From Clostridiales bacterium (GTDB taxonomy: Bacteria; Bacillota_A; Clostridia; Oscillospirales; Oscillospiraceae), in the NCBI GenBank assembly GCA_014799485.1, contig JAAVHY010000036.1, positions 21,124 through 85,123 of the forward strand: DNA of 64,000 nucleotides, read 5' to 3'. Shown piece after piece: positions 44,937 through 56,278 of this stretch. The stretch's first letter is position 1. The number at the start of each line of letters is the position of its first letter. Both the position numbers and the translations under genes were made by a program. The notes below the pieces were generated by a model that had not been told where the DNA came from, made no database searches, and worked only from the letters and a program-made list of their open reading frames with translations.

Positions 44937-45611
44937 ATGAATTATCAAGGGGTATTTTTCGACTTTGACTACACCCTGGGGGACTCCACCCCCGCCATCG
45001 CCGAGGGCTACCGCCTGGGCTTTGCCGCCCTGGGGCTGGACCCCCCCACGGTGGAGCAGGTGCGTCACACCATCGGCCTCACCCTGGCGGACGGCTACTC
45101 CCTCATCACCGGCGACTACGACCCGGAGCGGCAGGCGGTCTTCTTCCACACCTTCCAGCACACGGTGGGCGTGAAGGCGGACGGCCCGGGCCGGACGCTG
45201 ATGATCGAGGGCACCACCCTCTTCCCGGGGGCGGTGGAGCTTTTGCGGGCGCTGAAGGATTCCGGCGTGCGCACCGCCATCGTGTCCACCAAGCCGGGGG
45301 ACACCATCCGGCGCATCTTTGCCCACCAGGGGCAGCTGGACCTGCTGGACCTGGTGATCGGCGGGGACGAGGTACACCACTCCAAGCCCCACCCGGAAGG
45401 GCTCGGGCTGGCTTTGGATAAGCTGGGACTGCACCCGGAGCAGGTGCTGTTCTGCGGCGACACGGTGATCGACGCCGCCACCGCCCAGGCGGGGGGCTGC
45501 GACTTCTGCGCGGTGCTCAACGGCACCACCAAGGCCCCGGCCTTCGAGCGCTTCCCCTGCGTACATATCGCGGAAGACCTCACGGAGCTGCGGGGCTGGC
45601 TCAAGCTTTGA
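44937..45611 (+). CDS. HAD-superfamily phosphatase (phosphoglycolate phosphatase-like)
   Basis: A 224-residue protein from the ATG with GAGGT upstream. HAD motif I is DFDYT (about 8-12), motif II is VSTKPGD (about 118), the motif III lysine is around HHSKPHPEG, and motif IV is GDTVIDAATAQAGG. A helical cap lies between motifs I and II. It is close to PGP/PpaX-type phosphatases, which hydrolyse small phosphate esters such as 2-phosphoglycolate or pyrophosphate. The exact substrate cannot be determined. Confidence 0.88.
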   Translation: MNYQGVFFDFDYTLGDSTPAIAEGYRLGFAALGLDPPTVEQVRHTIGLTLADGYSLITGDYDPERQAVFFHTFQHTVGVKADGPGRTLMIEGTTLFPGAVELLRALKDSGVRTAIVSTKPGDTIRRIFAHQGQLDLLDLVIGGDEVHHSKPHPEGLGLALDKLGLHPEQVLFCGDTVIDAATAQAGGCDFCAVLNGTTKAPAFERFPCVHIAEDLTELRGWLKL

Positions 45612-45651
45612 AAAAACGCCCCCTTGGCTGGGGATATCAAACCATAACCGG

Positions 45652-45682
45652 AGCGGAGCGGCGAAAGCGGCCCCGCTCCGCT
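45652..45682 (+). terminator. Terminator downstream of the HAD gene
   Basis: The stem AGCGGAGCGG pairs with CCGCTCCGCT and is followed by TTTTAC. It separates the HAD gene from the polA promoter. Confidence 0.75.
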
Positions 45683-45728
45683 TTTTACGCAGACGCGCCC
45701 ACGACCGATAAAGGGGCGGGCGTTTCCC

Positions 45729-45757
45729 TTGCTTCTATCCTGAAAAAGTGGTATACT
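45729..45757 (+). promoter_or_regulatory. Predicted promoter of polA
   Basis: TTGCTT (45729-45734) and TATACT (45752-45757) are 17 bp apart, 35 bp before the polA start. Confidence 0.6.
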
Positions 45758-45791
45758 AAATCATTCGTAATCAAATGAGTGAGGTGTCCCT

Positions 45792-48476
45792 ATGAAGCTG
45801 ATGGTCATCGACGGCAACTCCATCGTCAACCGGGCCTTTTACGGCGTCAGCCAGAACCTGACCACCCGGGAGGGCCTGCCCACCAACGCCATTTTCGGCT
45901 TCCTCAACATCCTGCTCAAGCTGCTGGACGAGGAACAGCCCGAAGGGCTGGCGGTGGCCTTCGATATGCGCGCGCCCACCTTCCGCCACAAGGCATTTGC
46001 CGATTACAAGGCCCAGCGCAAGGGGATGCCGGAGGAGCTGGCCGTCCAGATGCCGGTGCTGAAAGAGGTGCTGGACGCCATGAACATCCGCCGCTACGAG
46101 CTGGAGGGCTGGGAGGCGGACGACCTGCTGGGCACCATGTCCCGGGTGAACGCCGCCCAGGGGGGCGACACCGTCATCGTCACCGGGGACAAGGACTCCT
46201 TGCAGCTCATCGACGGGCACACCACCGTCAAGCTGGTCACCACCCGCATGGGCCAGACCACCACCCGCAGCGTCACCCCGGACGACTTCCGCGCCGAGTA
46301 CGGCTTCGACCCCATCCACCTCATCAACCTGAAGGCGCTGATGGGGGACTCCTCCGACAACTACCCCGGCGTCAAGGGCGTGGGGGAAAAGACCGCCATG
46401 GCGCTGATCCAGCTCTACCACACCATCGACCACCTCTACGACCATATGCCGGATATCTGCTCCGCCCCCAGCGTGGCCGCCAAGCCCGGTCTGGTGAAAA
46501 AGCTGGCCGAGGGTAAAGAGAGCGCCCAAATGTGCAGGGACCTGGCCACCATCCGCTGCGACGCGCCCATGGACTTCCAGCCAGAGGACACGGAGCGCCA
46601 GCCCTTCAACGGCCCTGTTTTGTATCAAAAGCTGTTGGAGCTGGAGTTCAACAAGCTCATCGACAAGCTGAAGCTCACCCCCGGCCCTGCGACCGCTCCC
46701 CAAACAGAAGAGCCGGTGGAGGTTCGGGTGGACGTCATCGACGTCATCACAGCGCGGGACTTCGAGCAAGCCCTGGCCAAGTGGGAGACGGCGGACTGCG
46801 TGGCCGTCCTGCCCCTGCCCGAGCTGGCGGGGGTGGCGGTCAGTCTGTCCGAGGACGGCGGGAAGCGGGAGTATCTTTACGACGTCCGCGCCAGCCGCTA
46901 CGGGGGGGACTACCACGCCCTTTTGGCGGCGCTGTTCGGCCCCAACGTAAAAAAGGTCACCCACGGCGTCAAGGAGCTGTGCCGCGCCCTGCTGGACGAG
47001 GGCGTCGAGCCGGACGGCTTCATCTTCGACACCGAGCTGGCCGCCTACCTGCTGGATCCCACCGCGGGCAGCTACGAGCTGCGCAAACTGGCCATGTCCT
47101 ACTTCAAAAAGGAACTGGAGCTGAACGCCGCCTACAAGGACGAGACTGCCTTCTCCCTGCTGGACGACGGCCTCAAGGCCCAGACCGCCTGGTACGAGGA
47201 CACCGCCTGGATCGAAGCGCTTTACGGGCTGTTCAAACCCAAGCTGGAGGAATTCGGCCTGATGTCCGTCCTCACGGGCATCGAACTGCCTCTGTGCCCG
47301 GTGCTGGCCCGGATGGAAAAGGCCGGTGTGCTGGTGGACGCCCAGGCCCTGGCGGACTTCGGCAAGCAGCTTCAGGCGGGCATCGACGTGCTCATGGAGG
47401 AAATTTACACCCTCGCCGGGGAGGAGTTCAACATCCTCTCCCCCAAGCAGCTGGGGCATATCCTGTTCGAGACACTTGGACTGCCCCCCGTCAAGAAAAC
47501 CAAAACCGGCTGGTCCACCAACGCCGAGGTGCTGGAAAAGCTCCGCCCGCGCCATGAGATCGTGGGCAAGGTGCTGGACTACCGCCAGCTCACCAAGCTG
47601 AACTCCACCTATGTGGAGGGGCTGGGCAAGGTCATCGCCGCCGACGGGCGCATCCACACCAGCTTCCAGAACACCGTCACCGCCACCGGGCGGCTGTCCT
47701 CCACCGAGCCGAATTTGCAGAATATCCCCGTGCGCACCCCCCTGGGGGCGGAAATGCGGAAGATGTTCGTCTCACCCCCGGGCAAGGTGCTGGTGGACGC
47801 GGACTACTCCCAGATCGAGCTGCGGCTGCTGGCCCACATGTCGGGCGACAGCGCCATGATCGACGGCTTCAACTCCGGCGTGGATATCCACACCGTCACC
47901 GCCTCCCAGGTGTTCGGGCTGCCCCAGGACGCGGTGCCCCCCGAGCTGCGCCGCGCGGCCAAAGCGGTGAATTTCGGCATCGTGTACGGCATCTCCGCCT
48001 ACTCCCTGTCCGAAGACATCCACGTGTCCGTCCCCCAGGCCAAGGAGTATATGGAGAAGTATTTTGAGCACTACTCCGGCGTGCGCTCCTATATGGACCG
48101 GGTGGTGGAGCAGGGCCGGGAGGACGGCTATGTGTCCACCATGTACGGCCGCCGCCGCTGGCTGCCGGAGCTGAAAAGCTCCAACTTCAACACCCGCTCG
48201 TTCGGGGAGCGTGTGGCGCTGAATATGCCCATCCAGGGCACCGCCGCCGACATCATCAAGCTGGCCATGATAAAGGTGGACAACCGCCTGCGCGACCAAG
48301 GGCTGGAGGCCCGGCTGGTTTTGCAGGTCCACGACGAGCTGATCGTGGAGTGCCCCGAGGGCGAGGCGGAACAGGTCAAGGCCCTGCTCCAAAAGGAGAT
48401 GGAGGGGGTGGCCGCCCTGTCGGTGCCGCTGGTGGCCGACGCGAAATCGGGCCGCACCTGGGCGGAGACCCACTGA
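45792..48476 (+). CDS. polA: DNA polymerase I
   Basis: An 894-residue family A polymerase. The N-terminal 5'-3' exonuclease (about 1-285) has its metal-binding acids, including EGWEADDLLG and TGDKDSLQL. The middle domain aligns with the 3'-5' exonuclease but its motifs are degenerate: the ExoI Asp-x-Glu is replaced by VLPLPELAG, so proofreading is probably lost. The polymerase has motif A DYSQIELRLLAHMSGD, motif B RRAAKAVNFGIVYGIS and motif C VHDEL. It acts in Okazaki fragment processing and gap repair. The start has GTGAGGTG. Confidence 0.96.
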   Translation: MKLMVIDGNSIVNRAFYGVSQNLTTREGLPTNAIFGFLNILLKLLDEEQPEGLAVAFDMRAPTFRHKAFADYKAQRKGMPEELAVQMPVLKEVLDAMNIRRYELEGWEADDLLGTMSRVNAAQGGDTVIVTGDKDSLQLIDGHTTVKLVTTRMGQTTTRSVTPDDFRAEYGFDPIHLINLKALMGDSSDNYPGVKGVGEKTAMALIQLYHTIDHLYDHMPDICSAPSVAAKPGLVKKLAEGKESAQMCRDLATIRCDAPMDFQPEDTERQPFNGPVLYQKLLELEFNKLIDKLKLTPGPATAPQTEEPVEVRVDVIDVITARDFEQALAKWETADCVAVLPLPELAGVAVSLSEDGGKREYLYDVRASRYGGDYHALLAALFGPNVKKVTHGVKELCRALLDEGVEPDGFIFDTELAAYLLDPTAGSYELRKLAMSYFKKELELNAAYKDETAFSLLDDGLKAQTAWYEDTAWIEALYGLFKPKLEEFGLMSVLTGIELPLCPVLARMEKAGVLVDAQALADFGKQLQAGIDVLMEEIYTLAGEEFNILSPKQLGHILFETLGLPPVKKTKTGWSTNAEVLEKLRPRHEIVGKVLDYRQLTKLNSTYVEGLGKVIAADGRIHTSFQNTVTATGRLSSTEPNLQNIPVRTPLGAEMRKMFVSPPGKVLVDADYSQIELRLLAHMSGDSAMIDGFNSGVDIHTVTASQVFGLPQDAVPPELRRAAKAVNFGIVYGISAYSLSEDIHVSVPQAKEYMEKYFEHYSGVRSYMDRVVEQGREDGYVSTMYGRRRWLPELKSSNFNTRSFGERVALNMPIQGTAADIIKLAMIKVDNRLRDQGLEARLVLQVHDELIVECPEGEAEQVKALLQKEMEGVAALSVPLVADAKSGRTWAETH

Positions 48477-48494
48477 CCGAAAGAGGTGCTTTTT

Positions 48495-49247
48495 ATGAGC
48501 TTATTCGACACTTTCGACCCCGTTTCCGAGGAAATCCTGAAACCGTCCTCCATGTATTCCCCCCAGGAGCGCTTCCCGGAAACCATCATCATGACCTTTG
48601 AGGAAAAGTCCCTCCAGACCCTGCGGGACATCTGCGACACGGAGGTCATCGCCACGCTCCGGGGCGGATGGGATATCCCAGTCTATCAGCTCCGCTGGCA
48701 TGGCAAAGCCATCGGCATCCTCCAAACCCTCATCGGCGGCGCGGGCACGGCGGGACTGCTGGAGGAGGTTCTGGCCCTGGGCGCGAAGAAGGTGCTGCTC
48801 TACGGCGCCTGCGGCGTGCTGGACGCCTCCCTGGCCGCCGGCCACTTCATCCTCCCCACCGCCGCCTACCGGGACGAGGGCGTCAGCTACCACTATTTAC
48901 CCGCGGACGATTATGTGGAAATCCCCACGGCGGAGCGGCTGGGGGAGATTTTCGACGAGCTGAACCTGCCCTATGTGAAGGGCCGCGTCTGGACCACCGA
49001 CGCCCTCTACCGGGAGACCCGTGCCAACATGGAGAAACGCAAAGCGGACGGCTGCATCGCCGTGGAGATGGAGTGCGCCTCCGCCATGGCGGTGGCCCAG
49101 TTCCGGGGCGCAGAGGTATACCAGTTCATCTACGCCGAGGACAGCCTGGACGGAGACGCCTGGGACCCCCGCACCCTGGGGGCGGTGCCCGCCTCCGATT
49201 ATGAAAAGTATCTGCGGGTCGCGCTGGAGGCGGCGGCGCGCTTATGA
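48495..49247 (+). CDS. Nucleoside phosphorylase (uridine phosphorylase family)
   Basis: A 250-residue protein of the PNP/UDP family from ATG at 48495 (AAAGAGG upstream; a GTG three codons earlier is less likely). It has the phosphate- and ribose-binding motifs GAGTAG and GACGVLD, and the catalytic block VEMECASAMAVAQFRG (about 205). The fold cleaves nucleosides by phosphate to a free base and ribose-1-phosphate. It shares an ATGA overlap with rimI, so it belongs to the rimI-tsaD operon. Uridine versus purine specificity is not certain. Confidence 0.85.
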   Translation: MSLFDTFDPVSEEILKPSSMYSPQERFPETIIMTFEEKSLQTLRDICDTEVIATLRGGWDIPVYQLRWHGKAIGILQTLIGGAGTAGLLEEVLALGAKKVLLYGACGVLDASLAAGHFILPTAAYRDEGVSYHYLPADDYVEIPTAERLGEIFDELNLPYVKGRVWTTDALYRETRANMEKRKADGCIAVEMECASAMAVAQFRGAEVYQFIYAEDSLDGDAWDPRTLGAVPASDYEKYLRVALEAAARL

Positions 49248-49711
49248 GCTTTCGCATCGTACCTATGACCCCGGATCACCTTCTCCGGGTGGCCGCGCTG
49301 GAACGGATATGCTTCCCCGCCGACCCCTGGAGCGAGGGGCTGTTCCGGGCCGCGCTGGACAGCCCCCACACCGCCATCCTGCTGGCGGAGGGGGAGGACG
49401 GGACGATCCTGGGCTACGCTGTGCTGTCTGTCATTCTGGACGAGGGCAATCTGGACAACATCGCCGTGGCCCCGGACCACCGCCGCCAAGGGGTGGCGGA
49501 CGCCCTGCTGGGCGCGCTGACGGGTTTTGGGCGGGAGCGCCTGTCCGTCCTCATGCTGGAGGTGCGTTCCTCCAACGCCCCCGCCATCGCCCTGTACGAG
49601 AAGCACGGCTTCGCCGCCGTGGGGCGGCGGAAAAACTACTACGACGCGCCCCGGGAGGACGCGCTCTTGATGACTTTGGAGTTTGACCATGGAATTACAC
49701 AAGCTGAGTAA
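49244..49711 (+). CDS. rimI: Ribosomal protein S18-alanine N-acetyltransferase
   Basis: A 155-residue GNAT-family protein with the RimI pattern: acetyl-CoA motif A VAPDHRRQGVADALL (about 75-89), then LEVRSSNAPAIALYEKHGFA, the specific RimI block, and a Tyr near 130. It acetylates the N-terminus of ribosomal protein S18. It overlaps the upstream stop by an ATGA and lies three genes before tsaD, as often in bacteria. Confidence 0.93.
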   Translation: MSFRIVPMTPDHLLRVAALERICFPADPWSEGLFRAALDSPHTAILLAEGEDGTILGYAVLSVILDEGNLDNIAVAPDHRRQGVADALLGALTGFGRERLSVLMLEVRSSNAPAIALYEKHGFAAVGRRKNYYDAPREDALLMTLEFDHGITQAE

Positions 49712-50306
49712 AGAGGAATTGACCGCCCTCTATCAAAACGAGATGACCGCCGACTTCCCCAAGGCCGAGCTGAAACCCCTGCGCGCCATGCTCCAGCTGA
49801 TGGACATGGGCCGGTACGAGCCCCTGCTGGTTCTGGATGAAGGCCGCCCGGTGGGCTACGCCCTGGCGTGGCTGCCGGAAAGCCGGGAGGGGGCGCTGTT
49901 GGAATATTTTGGCGTGCTCCGTGGCCTGCGCAACGGCGGCTTGGGCACAAAAATTCTGGAGCTGCTGGTGGAGCGCTACGGCCAGGTTTTCGGCGAGGCG
50001 GAGGCCCCCTGCTCGGACGACCCCGCTGAAAACGACCTGCGCCGCCGGCGCATCGCCTTCTATGAACGCGGCGGCTTCCGGGTGCTGGACTATGAGTGCG
50101 CCCTGTTCGGGGTACGCTTCAACTGCCTGTACCGGGGCCCGGAGACGGACGACCGCAAGGTGGAAGCCCTTCACCGGGGGGTATACGCCGGGTACTTCTC
50201 CCCCGCCCACATGGAGCGGTACATTCAGCTCCCGCTGAAACCCGGCGAGGAGATCCATCCCGCCCCGGAATGGGTGGAGGAATTTGATAAGGAGGATTGG
50301 AAATGA
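49689..50306 (+). CDS. GNAT-family N-acetyltransferase
   Basis: A 205-residue protein starting at ATG 49689, overlapping the rimI stop region (an in-frame TTG two codons earlier is possible). The N-terminal half has the GNAT layout: strand, then GLRNGGLGTKILELLVERYG (about 83-102) as the acetyl-CoA loop, then a C-terminal strand region with FYERGGFRVLD. The C-terminal 60 residues are longer than usual. The substrate is unknown. The gene is inside the rimI-tsaD operon and is translationally coupled to the next gene. Confidence 0.82.
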   Translation: MELHKLSKEELTALYQNEMTADFPKAELKPLRAMLQLMDMGRYEPLLVLDEGRPVGYALAWLPESREGALLEYFGVLRGLRNGGLGTKILELLVERYGQVFGEAEAPCSDDPAENDLRRRRIAFYERGGFRVLDYECALFGVRFNCLYRGPETDDRKVEALHRGVYAGYFSPAHMERYIQLPLKPGEEIHPAPEWVEEFDKEDWK

Positions 50307-50545
50307 ACAAGAAAAACAAGTGGGCGGACAGGGCGCTGACCATGCTGCTGTTCCTGTTTGGTTTTGTGGGAACGTGGTGCCTGATGAGCTTTGGCGTGCC
50401 GTCCCTGCGGGTCAAAATGGATCCCGTTGACGGGGACTTCTTCGGCGCCAGCCTGCGCCACATGGCCTTTCTCAAGTTTTTGGGTTCTACGGGACTGGGC
50501 GTGGTGATGGCCATGATCCCCCGGGCTTTCAATCAGGAGAAATAG
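50303..50545 (+). CDS. Small membrane protein of unknown function
   Basis: An 80-residue protein with a basic N-terminus, a hydrophobic helix (about 13-32), a polar loop with a short Met/Asp/Gly stretch, and a second weaker hydrophobic segment (about 55-72). The ATG overlaps the previous stop codon (ATGA) and has AAGGAGG upstream, so it is surely translated in the operon. No family recognised. Confidence 0.75.
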   Translation: MNKKNKWADRALTMLLFLFGFVGTWCLMSFGVPSLRVKMDPVDGDFFGASLRHMAFLKFLGSTGLGVVMAMIPRAFNQEK

Positions 50546-50567
50546 CAGAGGGAAGGGCGTGATTTAG

Positions 50568-51578
50568 ATGAATATCCTGGCCTTTGAATCCTCCTGCGAC
50601 GAGACCGCCGCCGCCGTGGTCCAGGACGGCCGCACGGTGCTGTCCTCGGTCATCGCCTCCTCGGCGGATATGCACGCCATCTACGGCGGCGTGGTGCCCG
50701 AGATCGCCTCCCGCAAGCACGTGGAGGCCATCTCCGGGCTGGCGGACGAGGCGCTCCGTCAGGCCAATATCTCCAAAGCGGACATCGACGCCGTGGCGGT
50801 GACCTACGCCCCGGGGCTCATCGGGGCCCTGCTGGTGGGGGTGTCCTTCGCCAAGTCCGCCGCCTTCGGCCTGGGGGTGCCCCTGGTCCCCGTCCACCAC
50901 GTCCGGGGGCACATTGCCGCCAACTACATCGCCCACCCGGACCTGGAGCCCCCCTTCCTGTGCCTGTGCGTGTCCGGCGGTACCACCGCCCTGGTGGACG
51001 TGAAGGACTATACCCACTTTGAGGTGCTGGGCTCCACCCGGGACGACGCGGCGGGGGAGTGCTTTGACAAGACCGCCCGGGTGCTTGGCCTGGGCTACCC
51101 CGGCGGCGGACCCATGGACAAGATGGCCCAGGGCGGGAACGACAAGGCCTTCGTGTTCCCCCGGGCCCACGTGGCGGATCACCCGCTGGACATGTCCTTC
51201 TCGGGGCTCAAGACGGCGGTGCTCAACACCATCCACAACGCCCAGCAGAAGGGCGAGGAGCTGGACCTCCACGACCTGGCGGCATCCTTTGCCGCCGCCG
51301 TGTCCGACTCCCTCATCCCCCGGGTGATGGAGGCCGACCGCATGACGGGCTACCACAAGATCGCCGTGGCGGGGGGCGTGGCAGCCAACAGCCGCATCCG
51401 GGCCGACCTGGAGGCCGCCTGCCAGGCGGCCGGGGCGAAGCTGTGGCTGCCCCCCCTCTCGCTGTGCGGCGACAACGCGGCCATGATCGGCAGCCAGGGC
51501 TATTACGAGTATCTGGCGGGCCGCACCGCCGGGTGGGAGCTGAACGCCAAAGCCAGCCTGGATATTGCAAAGGGCTGA
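50568..51578 (+). CDS. tsaD: tRNA threonylcarbamoyltransferase TsaD
   Basis: A 336-residue ASKHA-fold protein that makes t6A at position 37 of tRNAs reading ANN codons. Visible motifs are ESSCDETAAAVV at the N-terminus, the iron/zinc-binding HxxxH in VHHVRGH (about 112), the glycine-rich CVSGGTTAL, and the C-terminal AVAGGVAANSRIR. TsaB and TsaE are not in this window. It is the last gene of the operon; a 260-bp AT-rich region follows. Confidence 0.95.
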   Translation: MNILAFESSCDETAAAVVQDGRTVLSSVIASSADMHAIYGGVVPEIASRKHVEAISGLADEALRQANISKADIDAVAVTYAPGLIGALLVGVSFAKSAAFGLGVPLVPVHHVRGHIAANYIAHPDLEPPFLCLCVSGGTTALVDVKDYTHFEVLGSTRDDAAGECFDKTARVLGLGYPGGGPMDKMAQGGNDKAFVFPRAHVADHPLDMSFSGLKTAVLNTIHNAQQKGEELDLHDLAASFAAAVSDSLIPRVMEADRMTGYHKIAVAGGVAANSRIRADLEAACQAAGAKLWLPPLSLCGDNAAMIGSQGYYEYLAGRTAGWELNAKASLDIAKG

Positions 51579-51837
51579 CCAACACGGCGGCGGTGCCGCC
51601 GTGGCCCCCGTGGGGATCATATCCAGAGGGTAATATTTTCAGTTATGTAAACTATTCCGGCGCTTTAGTTTGTAAGAAAACTACCGTTTCAAGCTGTGTA
51701 AAAATTTGGCAGTTCCCGCAAACCCATTGATATAACTTGCGTCAAGGCTGTTGAAAACTGTGTTGAAGTTGTGGATAACTCTCCGTATCAGAAGTTATGA
51801 CCGCTGTTATGGAAACCAAAATCGAGGAGGAATCGCC
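51579..51837 (+). promoter_or_regulatory. AT-rich non-coding region upstream of fhs with a DnaA box
   Basis: The stretch is far more AT-rich than its surroundings (about 51630-51800) and contains a perfect DnaA box on the minus strand (TTATCCACA, at 51770-51778) in the context GTTGTGGATAAC, plus repeated TTGAA units (TGTTGAAAACTGTGTTGAAG). Only one strict DnaA box is seen, so it is probably a regulatory region of fhs, not an origin. Confidence 0.45.
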
Positions 51838-53502
51838 GTGAAAACCGACATCGAGATCGCCCAGGGCGCCCAAATGCTCCCCATCAGCCAGGTGGCGGCA
51901 AACGCCGGCATCGACGAGGCCCTGCTGGAGCACTACGGCAAGGTGAAGGCCAAGATCGACATCGCCCCCCTGCGCTCCAGGCCCCGGAAGGGCAAGCTCA
52001 TCCTGGTCACCGCCATCAACCCCACCCCCGCCGGGGAGGGCAAGACCACCACCAGCGTGGGGCTGGCGGACGCCCTGAGCCGCCTGGACAAGAACGTACT
52101 GCTCTGCCTGCGGGAGCCCTCCCTGGGCCCGGTGTTCGGGGTCAAGGGCGGCGCGGCGGGGGGCGGCTACGCCCAGGTGGTGCCTATGGAGGACATCAAC
52201 CTCCACTTTACCGGGGACTTCCACGCCATCGGCGCGGCCAACAACCTGCTGGCCGCCATGCTGGACAACCACATCCAGCAGGGCAACGCCCTGGGCATCG
52301 ACGTAAAGAAGATCACCTGGCGGCGGTGCGTGGACATGAACGACCGTCAGCTTCGGAACATCGTGGACGGCCTGGGTGGCCGGATGCAGGGCGTGCCCCG
52401 AGAGGACGGGTTCGACATCACCGTGGCCAGCGAGATCATGGCGGTGCTGTGCCTGGCCACTGACCTGAAAGATCTGAAGGAGCGGCTGGCCCGGATCATC
52501 GTGGGCTACACCTATGACGACAGGCCCGTCACCGCCGCCGACCTGAAGGCCCAGGGGGCCATGGCGGCGCTGCTGAAGGACGCCATCAAGCCCAACCTGG
52601 TCCAGACGCTGGAGAACACCCCCGCCCTGGTCCACGGCGGGCCTTTCGCCAACATCGCCCACGGCTGCAACTCCGTGTCCGCCACCGACACCGCCCTCAA
52701 GCTGGCGGATTACGTGGTCACCGAGGCGGGCTTCGGGGCCGACCTGGGGGCGGAAAAGTTCCTGGACATCAAGTGCCGCGCGGCGGGGCTGGACCCCCAC
52801 GCGGTGGTCATCGTGGCCACAGTGAAGGCACTGAAATACAACGGCGGCGCGGCCAAGGCCGATCTGGGCTCGGAAAACCTGGAGGCGCTGGAAAAGGGCC
52901 TGCCCAACCTTTTGAAGCACGTGGAGAACATCACCCAGGTGTACGGCCTGCCCTGCGTGGTGGCCATCAACCGCTTCGTCAACGACACCGACGCCGAGCT
53001 GGCCCTCATCCGGGACAAGTGCAAGGAGCTCGGCGTCAACGTGGCCCTGTCCGAAGTGTGGGGCCGCGGCGGCGAGGGCGGCATCGAGCTGGCGGAGGAA
53101 GTGCTGCGCCTGTGCCAGCAGCCCCACCAGTTCCGCTTCGCCTATGAGCTGGACCTGCCCCTGCGGGAGAAGATCGAGACCATCGTCAAGCGCGTCTACG
53201 GCGGGGCCGGGGTGAGCTATTCCAACCCCGCGGCCAAGGAGCTGGACCGGCTGGAGGCCATGGGCTTCGGCGCCCTGCCCGTGTGCATGGCCAAGACCCA
53301 GTACTCCCTATCCGACGATCCGGCCAAGCTGGGCCGCCCGGAGGGCTTCACCGTCACCGTGTCCAAGGTGAAGGTGTCCGCCGGCGCGGGCTTCGTGGTG
53401 GTGCAGACGGGGGACATCATGACCATGCCGGGACTGCCCAAAGTACCCGCCGCGGAGAAGATCGACGTGGACGAGAACGGCGTCATCTCCGGACTGTTTT
53501 AA
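51838..53502 (+). CDS. fhs: Formate-tetrahydrofolate ligase
   Basis: A 554-residue enzyme starting with GTG after GAGGAGG (the frame is open further upstream in AT-rich DNA but without support). The P-loop-like motif is [19 protein letters not shown] (about 61-79), and the family blocks [20 protein letters not shown] and [14 protein letters not shown] are present. It makes 10-formyl-THF from formate, ATP and THF, feeding purine and one-carbon metabolism and the acetogenic methyl branch. No folD or metF is adjacent here. Confidence 0.95.
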   Translation: MKTDIEIAQGAQMLPISQVAANAGIDEALLEHYGKVKAKIDIAPLRSRPRKGKLILVTAINPTPAGEGKTTTSVGLADALSRLDKNVLLCLREPSLGPVFGVKGGAAGGGYAQVVPMEDINLHFTGDFHAIGAANNLLAAMLDNHIQQGNALGIDVKKITWRRCVDMNDRQLRNIVDGLGGRMQGVPREDGFDITVASEIMAVLCLATDLKDLKERLARIIVGYTYDDRPVTAADLKAQGAMAALLKDAIKPNLVQTLENTPALVHGGPFANIAHGCNSVSATDTALKLADYVVTEAGFGADLGAEKFLDIKCRAAGLDPHAVVIVATVKALKYNGGAAKADLGSENLEALEKGLPNLLKHVENITQVYGLPCVVAINRFVNDTDAELALIRDKCKELGVNVALSEVWGRGGEGGIELAEEVLRLCQQPHQFRFAYELDLPLREKIETIVKRVYGGAGVSYSNPAAKELDRLEAMGFGALPVCMAKTQYSLSDDPAKLGRPEGFTVTVSKVKVSAGAGFVVVQTGDIMTMPGLPKVPAAEKIDVDENGVISGLF

Positions 53503-53510
53503 GCACAAAA

Positions 53511-53537
53511 AATCCCGCCGGCTGAGCCGGCGGGATT
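53511..53537. terminator. Bidirectional terminator between fhs and glgX
   Basis: The palindrome AATCCCGCCGGC pairs with GCCGGCGGGATT across TGA and is followed by TTTTTTATT on plus and by TTTTTTGTG on minus. It ends both converging genes. Confidence 0.9.
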
Positions 53538-53540
53538 TTT

Positions 53541-55652
<2,112 letters not shown>

Positions 55653-55678
55653 AACACGATCTTCCTTCCTTCTCCGGC

Positions 55679-56188
55679 TCAGTGGAGCCAGGTAACCTTA
55701 TCAGCCTGGTAGAAGCCCCGGGCAGGGGGCTCTTCATCGGGCACGCCTACAGAAATGAGGGCCACAGGGACAGACCGCGCGCCCAGCACCTCCCGGACCG
55801 CCTCCGCCCGGTCCTCCAGGGGCCAGCAGCCGCACCAGCACGTGCCGTAGCCCAGCGCCGCCGCCTGGAGCAGCAGGTTCTCCACCGCCGCGCCGCAGTC
55901 CAGCGGCCAGAAGCCGGAGCACCGGCCCTCCTGGGCCTCCGGCCGGGCGCAAACCACGATGGCCAGCGAGGCCGTCTCCAGCATGGAGGCATAGGGGTGG
56001 ACCGCCCGGAGCCGATCCTTCGTGCCGGGATTTTCCACCACGAAGAACTCCCAGGGGCGGGTGTTGCAGGCGCTGGGGGCCATCATGGCCGCCTCCAGCA
56101 TCTTCTCCACGTCCGCCTTGGGGACGGCCGCGCCGGGCTTGAACTTACGGATGCTCCGCCGTGAGCGGATCGTCTCAGTGCAGTCCAT
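55679..56188 (-). CDS. Nitroreductase-family FMN flavoprotein
   Basis: A 169-residue protein with the nitroreductase N-terminus (MDCTETIRSRRSIRKF) and the FMN-binding block MMAPSACNTRPWEFFVV (about 35-51). The central helices and the C-terminal AALGYGTCWCG are characteristic. Most members reduce nitroaromatics, flavins or quinones with NAD(P)H; the substrate here is unknown. It is 26 bp from glgX but on the same strand downstream of an independent gene. Confidence 0.88.
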   Translation of the reverse strand: MDCTETIRSRRSIRKFKPGAAVPKADVEKMLEAAMMAPSACNTRPWEFFVVENPGTKDRLRAVHPYASMLETASLAIVVCARPEAQEGRCSGFWPLDCGAAVENLLLQAAALGYGTCWCGCWPLEDRAEAVREVLGARSVPVALISVGVPDEEPPARGFYQADKVTWLH

Positions 56189-56233
56189 ATGGTTCCCTCC
56201 TTGAAATGATTGGATGGATGCTGTTCAATAAAA

Positions 56234-56259
56234 ACCGGGCGGGCCTCCGCCCGCCCGGT
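56234..56259 (-). terminator. Terminator of the P-loop protein gene
   Basis: A perfect 26-base hairpin (ACCGGGCGGGC stem) is followed by TTTTTATTG on the minus strand, 20 bp after the stop. Confidence 0.85.
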
Positions 56260-56278
56260 CTCATGGGCTTTATCACAC

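Noticed and set aside
51630..51837. Replication origin upstream of fhs
   Set aside because: Only one strict DnaA box is present and neither dnaA, dnaN nor rpmH is nearby.
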